Shown piece after piece: positions 1 to 5,774 of a DNA stretch of 47,978 bases; positions within the stretch are counted from its first letter, which is position 1, and each line of letters starts with the position of its first letter. The notes beneath the pieces were generated by a model. The model was not told the DNA's origin. It saw only the letters and a list, made by a program, of their open reading frames with translations, and did not search any database. Source of the stretch: Bacteroides sp. (lineage in GTDB: Bacteria; Bacteroidota; Bacteroidia; Bacteroidales; SM23-62); contig DRHS01000212.1 in the NCBI GenBank assembly GCA_011053095.1, positions 1 through 47,978 of the forward strand, read 5' to 3'. A program made the position numbers and the translations under genes.

Positions 1-2
1 AG

Positions 3-515
3 ATATCAGGGCTTCATCAAACAATCGCAAATGTACGTTCAGACTTCCTTCATAAACTGAGCACCGAAACAAGCAAAAACCACGCAAGGGTGTATGTTGA
101 GGGATTGCAGATAAAGAACATGAGCGCATCGGCCCGGGGGACAATCCAAGAGCCAGGCAGTGGAGTAAAGGCAAAGGCCGGATTGAACAAGTCGATATTG
201 GACCAGGGTTGGTTTAAATTTAAAAGGCAGCTTGACTACAAGCTATCCTGGCAAGGAGGAAGGCTGATTGAAGTCGATTTCCGGCATACATCGCAAAGAT
301 GTTCATGTTGTGGTTACACGGCAAAAGAGAACAGGCTGTCGCAGGCTGATTTCAGATGTCTGGCCTGCGGATATGAGGAGAATGCCGATGTAAACGCAGC
401 GAAAAATATTTTAACCGTCGGACAGACGGGGGTGGCCTGTTCAGCGAACCGCGTTGGCGGTCGGCAGCAGGAACCTGCAGGAATCCGCGAGGAAGTACTG
501 CCCGTGGCTTCATAG
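3..515 (+). CDS. tnpB: TnpB-family protein (IS200/IS605 OrfB), 5'-truncated by window edge
   Basis: TnpB proteins are RNA-guided nucleases carried by IS200/IS605 transposons. The reading frame is open from the first base of the window, so only the C-terminal 170 residues are seen and the true start lies outside. The visible part has the end of the RuvC fold and the OrfB zinc ribbon: a CSCCG pair followed by FRCLACGYEENADVNAAKNI, where the Asp of NADVNAA is the usual last RuvC catalytic acid. The final 35 residues overlap the structured right end of the element, as is normal for this family. No TnpA is visible. The family assignment is firm. Whether the full protein is intact cannot be judged. 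Confidence 0.9.
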   Translation: MSGLHQTIANVRSDFLHKLSTETSKNHARVYVEGLQIKNMSASARGTIQEPGSGVKAKAGLNKSILDQGWFKFKRQLDYKLSWQGGRLIEVDFRHTSQRCSCCGYTAKENRLSQADFRCLACGYEENADVNAAKNILTVGQTGVACSANRVGGRQQEPAGIREEVLPVAS

Positions 516-558
516 AAGCCAGTGGAATCCCCTTCGTTCACGGAGGGGAGGATGTCAA
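425..558 (+). ncRNA. Putative omega RNA (reRNA) and right end of the IS200/IS605 element
   Basis: Two hairpins close the element. One is GGCTT/AAGCC at 506-520, spanning the tnpB stop codon. The other is a 9-bp stem at 528-536/541-549 with a TTCA loop. The sequence then reads GAGGATGTCAA, a typical right-end terminus for this family. In characterised TnpB systems this region is transcribed as the guide scaffold, with the guide lying just beyond the transposon end; here that would start near 559. The 5' boundary given is approximate. The element end is seen in the sequence. The RNA is inferred from the family. Confidence 0.55.
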
Positions 559-639
559 AACATACTCCCAATCCAATATCGGTAAACGTCTTTATATTTC
601 CGGTAAACGATGCACCAGGGCCGGCCAAAAAATTGGAAT

Positions 640-667
640 AAAAAAACACCTGCTGGAGAGGCAGGTG
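640..667 (-). terminator. Rho-independent terminator for the small secreted protein
   Basis: Stem CACCTGC (647-653) pairs with GCAGGTG (661-667) across a 7-nt loop. Seven A residues at 640-646 become a T run 3' of the hairpin on the minus strand. It lies about 60 bases beyond the stop codon of the gene at 729-1094. Confidence 0.8.
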
Positions 668-728
668 CTCTAAGAATAATTACTAACCACTAAACCTAAA
701 ATTAACCAGGTAAACTATTAATATTTTT

Positions 729-1094
729 TTAACCTGAAATCCTGGTCATCCAGTCTTCCAGTGCAATTGTCCTGTTATCCATATCGAATGTGTTGATCAT
801 CCATTCTTCAAGTACGATCTCGGAATCTTCTGTAAACTGCTTTTCTGTCTCTATCCATTCATTTGTGTTGACCATCCATGAACTTAGCTCAATACTTTTT
901 TCAATGCTGGGTGCTAAAAAAGACTCAGGAGTGTACATCCATTGCTGCAGTTTAATTTCTTCTTCAATAACGATCTCTTTATTAATACTGAGCATCAGTT
1001 CTGTAATTTGCATCGGATGGATTGCCTGAACGGTTGAAATTGTAAGGAACCCTGCCGCAAATGCTACTGCTAAAATCATCGTTGCCTTTTTCAT
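729..1094 (-). CDS. Small secreted protein with four IxLxxWM repeats
   Basis: Unrecognised protein of about 121 residues. The ATG at 1094 begins a signal peptide (MKKATMILAVAFAAGF, cleavage probably after VQA). An ATG at 1121 and a TTG at 1127 lie further upstream in frame but add a charged tail, and the TTG overlaps a good promoter -7 box. The mature part is built of four short units ending in I-x-L-x-x-W-M (IKLQQWM, IELSSWM, IVLEEWM, IALEDWM), spaced 17-25 residues apart and rich in acidic residues. It has no cysteine and no enzyme motif. It is monocistronic with its own terminator. Acidic, Trp-containing repeat proteins like this occur in Bacteroidetes, but I know of no function. Confidence 0.7.
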   Translation of the reverse strand: MKKATMILAVAFAAGFLTISTVQAIHPMQITELMLSINKEIVIEEEIKLQQWMYTPESFLAPSIEKSIELSSWMVNTNEWIETEKQFTEDSEIVLEEWMINTFDMDNRTIALEDWMTRISG

Positions 1095-1124
1095 TTCTAT
1101 ATGGTTTTTTGTGTTTTTCATTTT

Positions 1125-1132
1125 CAAAACTA
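1125..1132 (-). promoter_or_regulatory. Candidate Bacteroidetes -7 promoter box (TAGTTTTG)
   Basis: The minus strand reads TAGTTTTG, an exact match to the Bacteroidetes -7 consensus TAnnTTTG, 30 bases upstream of the ATG at 1094. Transcription would begin close to 1120, which argues for the internal ATG start. A TTTG-like -33 element lies about 24 bases upstream, slightly farther than usual. Confidence 0.35.
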
Positions 1133-1307
1133 ATGAGCATAGTGCATTTTATGTGCCAAAAAATGTAATAAGCAGAAAACCTGCACGTTACAAATGAGAC
1201 CTCTAAATCTTAATATAAACAAATGTGAACGGTTATGAGACAGTGGTGTACGGAAATGAACGAAACCTCCTGTTTAAGAGCAAATACGGAATTAGTTTTA
1301 TGGACAT

Positions 1308-1335
1308 AAAAAAACTGCAGGCCGGAAGCCTGCAG
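1308..1335 (-). terminator. Rho-independent terminator for the DUF2147 gene
   Basis: A perfect 8-bp stem, CTGCAGGC (1315-1322) with GCCTGCAG (1328-1335), has a 5-nt loop. Seven As at 1308-1314 give a T run on the minus strand. It lies 60 bases past the stop codon of the gene starting at 1848. Confidence 0.85.
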
Positions 1336-1395
1336 TATATGTTTTTGGACTTTCTGAGATAGTAATGAAAGACCCTGCTACAAATAGTTTAACTG

Positions 1396-1848
1396 TTAAT
1401 TGCGGTCGTTCTCCTTTTTCCAGGAGGAAGTTCGGCCGATGAATCTCATGCCCATGACATATCCCTTCATCTGAAGTACAGAATTGTCATCCTCAAACCA
1501 CATATAACAATCGTAGGTTTTTCCATTTTTCGGATCATAAATTGAGCCGTCGACCCATTCCTCGTCTTCACTATCGTATTCAAGGCTCTGAACTATTGTT
1601 AATCCAAGAATGGGGCGTTGTTGCAATGCCGGATCCGGATTGTCATCATCAACTTTGGGCTTGCCGTTCTCATTGGGTTCTTCAAGCCAGGTGATGTTCC
1701 CATAGTATTTTCCGTCGGTTCCTTTGTAGATCTGTACCTGAGAAGTACCTTCGTCAGTTAGCCAGAATCCCAAAACCTTATCGGCCTGGGCAGATATATA
1801 GGCTGAGGCAAGGAACAGGAATGTCAGAAAGAAAAATAATTTTTTCAT
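1396..1848 (-). CDS. Secreted DUF2147 domain protein
   Basis: About 150 residues. The ATG at 1848 opens a clear signal peptide, MKKLFFFLTFLFLASAYISA, so the upstream in-frame extension to 1875 is unlikely. The mature protein matches DUF2147, a lipocalin-like beta-barrel domain: G-x-W near the start (VLGFWLTDEG), a YYGNITWL segment, an asymmetric DDDNPD acidic turn, IYDPKNGKTYDCYMWF, and a closing MRFIGRTSSW strand. The domain is common in periplasmic proteins of Gram-negative bacteria. Its ligand is unknown. The gene stands alone between a terminator and the CYTH remnant. Confidence 0.85.
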   Translation of the reverse strand: MKKLFFFLTFLFLASAYISAQADKVLGFWLTDEGTSQVQIYKGTDGKYYGNITWLEEPNENGKPKVDDDNPDPALQQRPILGLTIVQSLEYDSEDEEWVDGSIYDPKNGKTYDCYMWFEDDNSVLQMKGYVMGMRFIGRTSSWKKENDRN

Positions 1849-1912
1849 AGTCTGTGATTTGGTTAATAACTTCACGACCCAAATTATGAATTTTTATTAA
1901 ATATAAGGTCTA

Positions 1913-2068
1913 ATGAGGATTATTAATGTTGAGATCAAGGCCAGATGTGGCAACCAGGAGAAAATCAGGGAAGGTAATATTGAGAACATTAAGATACATC
2001 TTGACCTCGGGGTGCATAATAACGACCTGATTAGTGAATCCTATTCAGACTTAATAATGATGAGGTGA
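1913..2068 (+). pseudogene. CYTH-domain (class IV adenylate cyclase-like) remnant with internal deletions, frame intact
   Basis: A 51-codon open frame (ATG to TGA) begins with INVEIKARCGNQEKIREG, like the start of CYTH/CyaB-type proteins. It continues with GNIEN and IKIHLDL, like the middle strands (REGNIEN, then V-K-x-H-x-D), and ends in DLISESYSDLIM, like the family C-terminus. Full-length members have about 170-180 residues, so about 120 residues are missing. The pieces are joined in order and without a frameshift. I read it as a gene reduced by successive in-frame deletions. A functional mini-protein is unlikely, because the EXEXK/tunnel core is incomplete. Confidence 0.55.
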
Positions 2069-2072
2069 CTTA

Positions 2073-2675
2073 TCAATTCACAACTGTTGAATCCTGAATT
2101 ACATTCCTGACATAAGTGATAATTTTCCAGCGCTCTTCAGGCAGGATCTGAGAGCCGTGAGCACTCATAATACCGTAACCAACGGTAACTATGTGGTAGA
2201 TTTCTCCATCAGGTCGATTCGTGGTCTTTTCAGAAGTCAGGTCTCCTGGTGGCAGGGGAAATCTACCACTTGTAAATAGAATTCCTTTGCCATCGCCCTG
2301 GTGGCCATGGCAGTGGCTGCAGAATCTTGTAAACAGTACTTCACCCTGCTGAATATTTGCCTCAGATGGTTCCAGAGGATTAAATATGTTTTTACCGGCT
2401 TCCATAAGATCCAGGTCATCTTTAACATAGGGATAAGGTGTATGTCCCCTCGGAATTGTACCCTCAACCGGTTCCCTGAGAGTTTTGCCATCCTCAAATA
2501 CCGGGTTTTCCGAGTAGGTTTCATATGCTCTCGAGACATCCATATCCGGCAGGTATACATATCCCGGATGGTTCGGATTCTTTTTGCAGGAACTGAGGAT
2601 CATCATTCCCGCAACAAACAAGATAAGCAGGTTGAATACCTGGCAGGTGTATTTCTTATGGTGCATCTTTCTCAT
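2073..2675 (-). CDS. actE: Alternative complex III subunit ActE, monohaem cytochrome c lipoprotein
   Basis: Mobile or docking cytochrome subunit of the quinol:electron acceptor oxidoreductase. The 200-residue protein starts with a lipoprotein signal ending LILFVAGMMILSSC and has one haem-binding CSHCH in QGEVLFTRFCSHCHGHQGDG, followed by a methionine-containing loop (YGIMSAHG) for the axial ligand. It is the last gene of the act operon, and its ATG overlaps the actF stop codon (ATGA), so translation is probably coupled. It would face the periplasm on a lipid anchor and pass electrons towards the caa3 oxidase encoded at 21536-25020. Confidence 0.9.
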   Translation of the reverse strand: MRKMHHKKYTCQVFNLLILFVAGMMILSSCKKNPNHPGYVYLPDMDVSRAYETYSENPVFEDGKTLREPVEGTIPRGHTPYPYVKDDLDLMEAGKNIFNPLEPSEANIQQGEVLFTRFCSHCHGHQGDGKGILFTSGRFPLPPGDLTSEKTTNRPDGEIYHIVTVGYGIMSAHGSQILPEERWKIITYVRNVIQDSTVVN

Positions 2676-3829
2676 AAATTATGATATTCAAGACTTTCCT
2701 TAAAGAAAGGATGATTGACAGGAACTAATTTAGCTTTTGCAAGGGACCTGAAGACAACCCAGAGGAATAATCCGACGTAGCCGATGGTCAATCCAATTTC
2801 AGTAATTCCTATACTTGCCTTATCACCTAATACTCCTGGCATTATAGCAAGGTAAAGATCGATCCAGTGCCCTATGAAAACTATGATGGCACCTATTACC
2901 ATGACTCTTTTTAAGCGTGGAGCTTTCCGGTGTATAAGAATCAGGAAGGGTGCAAAGAAATTAATCAGGAAATTACCATAGAAAAGGAAATTATATTCCT
3001 CAATACGCTGGATGAAATAGACAGTTTCTTCAGGTATGTTTGCATACCATATCAGCATATATTGTGAAAACCAGAGATACATCCAGAAGACACTGAAACC
3101 GAACAGATATTTTCCCAGGTCATGCAGATGTTCTTTATTTACATGCGACATATAACCCTGAGACTGAAGAAAAATTACCAGTAATATGATTACTGCGATC
3201 CCGCTCACAAATATTGAAATAAAGATATACCAGCCAAAAATTGTACTGTACCAGTGAGCATCAATAGACATAATCCAGTCCCATGAGGCAGTGGAGCTCG
3301 TTATTGCGAAAAAAACAAGAAAAGCCCCGGCATAATAAATGCTTTTCTTAAAATACTTAAGGTCAGGATCAAGATCTGATTTTACAGACAGGCTTCTGAG
3401 TTTCCAGCCAAAGAATATCCAACCCCCAAAATAGATGACCATACGTATGATAAAGAAGGGAGCGTTCAGGTATGCTGCTTTACCTTCCAGGATGGGGTCA
3501 TGGTGCTCATGGGTCCAGTGATAGATATCATGCATTCCAAACAGGAGGATAGCCATCAGAACTGCCGCAACAGGGAGGAAAGATCCCATTGCTTCCGGTA
3601 TTCTCTGAATGCTGGTATGCCAACCTGCCTGACCAACTATGTGTACAGAAATAAATACGAATCCTATAAGGGCAAATGCAAGGAAATAAATATTGTTTAG
3701 TAGCACATTTGCCCAGATCCTCCCGGATTCTACGCTGAATATCGAATAGACCAGGCTGAGAATGCCTATGCCCAGTAATACGGCTAGTACGACTTTGTAC
3801 TTTTGTTTAAATTCAAAGGTCTGGTCCAT
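2672..3829 (-). CDS. actF: Alternative complex III subunit ActF, polytopic membrane protein
   Basis: About 385 residues with roughly ten hydrophobic helices and no cofactor motif, matching ActF of the alternative complex III (related to the transmembrane part of ActC/NrfD proteins). The ATG at 3829 is one base after the actD stop codon and gives the usual start MDQTFEFKQKYKVV. The frame is open to 3853, but that start would overlap actD by 23 bases. Family knowledge places it in the inner membrane beside ActC, possibly contributing a proton path. Its stop overlaps the start of actE. Confidence 0.9.
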   Translation of the reverse strand: MDQTFEFKQKYKVVLAVLLGIGILSLVYSIFSVESGRIWANVLLNNIYFLAFALIGFVFISVHIVGQAGWHTSIQRIPEAMGSFLPVAAVLMAILLFGMHDIYHWTHEHHDPILEGKAAYLNAPFFIIRMVIYFGGWIFFGWKLRSLSVKSDLDPDLKYFKKSIYYAGAFLVFFAITSSTASWDWIMSIDAHWYSTIFGWYIFISIFVSGIAVIILLVIFLQSQGYMSHVNKEHLHDLGKYLFGFSVFWMYLWFSQYMLIWYANIPEETVYFIQRIEEYNFLFYGNFLINFFAPFLILIHRKAPRLKRVMVIGAIIVFIGHWIDLYLAIMPGVLGDKASIGITEIGLTIGYVGLFLWVVFRSLAKAKLVPVNHPFFKESLEYHNL

Positions 3830-3830
3830 A

Positions 3831-4364
3831 TTAATCTTCAATAATTTTGACATCCATTGCCCCGGTGGCAGATAATACCTGCTTCGCGGATTCTAATAAG
3901 GTACTCGAATCTCCCTTAAGAAGGACCAAGAAATGATCGTCTGTAATTTTTTTATCGTATATCCTGTTTTTCGCACCCATTCCTAGTTTTGATCTAATAA
4001 GGAATCCGAAAACCATGGCCAGGGCTGCGAATAAAATTGTGACCTCGAAGGTAATGGGTATGAAAGCTGGAACCGAAAAATATGGTTTACCTCCAATAAT
4101 CAGGGGATAATCTACAGTAAAAACCCAGGTCATAAAACCAAATGCAGAAATTGAACCAATAAGACCGAATATAAATCCAAGCGTTGGAATCCTGGATTTC
4201 CTGAGACCGGCAATCTCATCAAGTCCATGAATGGGGAAAGGTGTAAAGATGTCTTCAATTGGAAGTTCTTTCTCACGGATCACCCGGACGGCATCAATCA
4301 GATCATCCGGGTGTTCATAATAACCCGAAACCAGTTTTTTATCTTCTTTGATATTATTTTTCAC
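3831..4364 (-). CDS. actD: Alternative complex III subunit ActD (DUF3341)
   Basis: 177 residues. A soluble N-terminal half (GYYEHPDDLIDAVRVIREKE) precedes two transmembrane helices (about 80-97 and 110-125) and a cytoplasmic tail. This is the DUF3341 architecture of ActD. The start codon is GTG at 4364, overlapping the actC stop by 11 bases. No in-frame ATG is available before the first membrane helix, so GTG is well supported. ActD has no cofactor and is a structural subunit of the complex. Confidence 0.9.
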   Translation of the reverse strand: MKNNIKEDKKLVSGYYEHPDDLIDAVRVIREKELPIEDIFTPFPIHGLDEIAGLRKSRIPTLGFIFGLIGSISAFGFMTWVFTVDYPLIIGGKPYFSVPAFIPITFEVTILFAALAMVFGFLIRSKLGMGAKNRIYDKKITDDHFLVLLKGDSSTLLESAKQVLSATGAMDVKIIED

Positions 4365-5733
4365 TGTCAGCGTTTTTAACTTGTTTTTTTGATCTGTCCA
4401 CTATAATAATACTCTTCACTTCTGCAATTGCAATTACAGGGAAGAATTTTATAAACAGGAAATATCCTGTAAAGAACAATCCAAGAGTACCTATAAACAA
4501 CCCGATCTCAATAATCGTTGGTTTATAAATGCTCCAGCTTGAGGGCAGGTAATCCCGGTGTAGGGAAGTTACGATAATGACAAACCTTTCGAACCACATC
4601 CCGATGTTAATAAAAATGGAAATAACAAACGTGATCATCGGGTTCCTGCGGATCTTCTTAAACCAGAACAATTGGGGTGAGACAACATTGCAGGTCATCA
4701 TTATCCAGTAAGCAAACCAGTATGGACCTGTGGCCCGGTTTATAAATGCATAATGTTCATATTCCACTCCTGAGTACCAGGCCATGAAAAGTTCGGTCAG
4801 ATATGCCACCCCGACAATTGACCCCGTCAGTATAATGATCTTATTCATGGAAGAAATATGCCCCAGGGTTATGTAATTCTCCAGGTGCAGAGCTTTCCTG
4901 GTAATTATCATCAGGGTCTGAACCATAGCAAACCCTGAAAAAATTGCCCCAGCGACAAAATATGGGGGGAAGATTGTAGTATGCCATCCCGGTATAACCG
5001 AAGTAGCAAAGTCAAAGCTAACTATACTGTGCACGGAAAGCACAAGCGGTGCTGCCAATCCTGCAAGCATCAGACTGAGAATCTCATGCCGCTGCCAGTG
5101 CTTCATTGAGCCAGTCCATCCGAAACTAAGCAGACGATAGCTTATCTTCCGCATCCTGGTTTTGGCTCTGTCACGAAGGCTGCCAAGGTCAGGGAGCAGA
5201 CCCATATACCAGAACAGGAGTGAAACAATGAAATATGTTGTTATTGCAAATACGTCCCAAAGGAGTGGTGAATTAAAGTTCACCCAGAGATGCCTTGTGT
5301 TGGGGTATGGGAACATAAAAAAGAAGAGCAGTATGCGCCCCATGTGTATTAGCGGAAAAACAGAGGCGCAAAGGACTGCGAAAATGGTCATGGCCTCAGC
5401 TGCCCTGTTAATGCTTGTACGCCATCTCTGCCTGAAAAGAAGCAGAATAGCAGAGATGAAGGTTCCGGCATGTCCGATCCCTATCCACCAAACAAATGTG
5501 GTAATGCTGAAGCCCCATCCAATGGTTTTGTTCAATCCCCAGGTCCCAATCCCATACCAGATAGTTATAATAGTGGCAAAAAGGCCAAAAAACAGGGCGA
5601 TAACAGAGATGGTTATACCCAGATACCAAAATTTGCCCGGTTTTCCTTCAACAGGATTTGAGATGTCGTTAGTGACATCTTTATAGGTTTTATTTCCTGT
5701 GATCAAGGTCTCCCGGACGGGTGAAACATACAT
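4354..5733 (-). CDS. actC: Alternative complex III subunit ActC, NrfD/PsrC-like quinol-binding membrane subunit
   Basis: 459 residues with about ten transmembrane helices, of the NrfD/PsrC family that binds quinol at the periplasmic face next to an iron-sulphur subunit. The N-terminus MYVSPVRETLITGNKTYKDV is the characteristic ActC opening. Internal segments such as HWQRHEILSLMLAGLAAPLVLSVHSIVS and FIGMWFERFVI-like helices are typical. It follows actB by about 40 bases and overlaps actD. In the family, ActC oxidises menaquinol and hands electrons to the Fe-S clusters of ActB. Confidence 0.93.
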   Translation of the reverse strand: MYVSPVRETLITGNKTYKDVTNDISNPVEGKPGKFWYLGITISVIALFFGLFATIITIWYGIGTWGLNKTIGWGFSITTFVWWIGIGHAGTFISAILLLFRQRWRTSINRAAEAMTIFAVLCASVFPLIHMGRILLFFFMFPYPNTRHLWVNFNSPLLWDVFAITTYFIVSLLFWYMGLLPDLGSLRDRAKTRMRKISYRLLSFGWTGSMKHWQRHEILSLMLAGLAAPLVLSVHSIVSFDFATSVIPGWHTTIFPPYFVAGAIFSGFAMVQTLMIITRKALHLENYITLGHISSMNKIIILTGSIVGVAYLTELFMAWYSGVEYEHYAFINRATGPYWFAYWIMMTCNVVSPQLFWFKKIRRNPMITFVISIFINIGMWFERFVIIVTSLHRDYLPSSWSIYKPTIIEIGLFIGTLGLFFTGYFLFIKFFPVIAIAEVKSIIIVDRSKKQVKNADSEK

Positions 5734-5774
5734 ATTGATAGGTTTATTTTTTCATTAATTATTTCTGTTTACTA

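Noticed and set aside
314..558. Minus-strand open frame through the TnpB end
   Set aside because: Antisense of tnpB and its structured right end; only the flank beyond 558 could be a real remnant.
5162..5686. Plus-strand open frame inside actC
   Set aside because: Shadow of the strongly supported actC gene; Met/Arg/Pro-rich composition typical of antisense frames.
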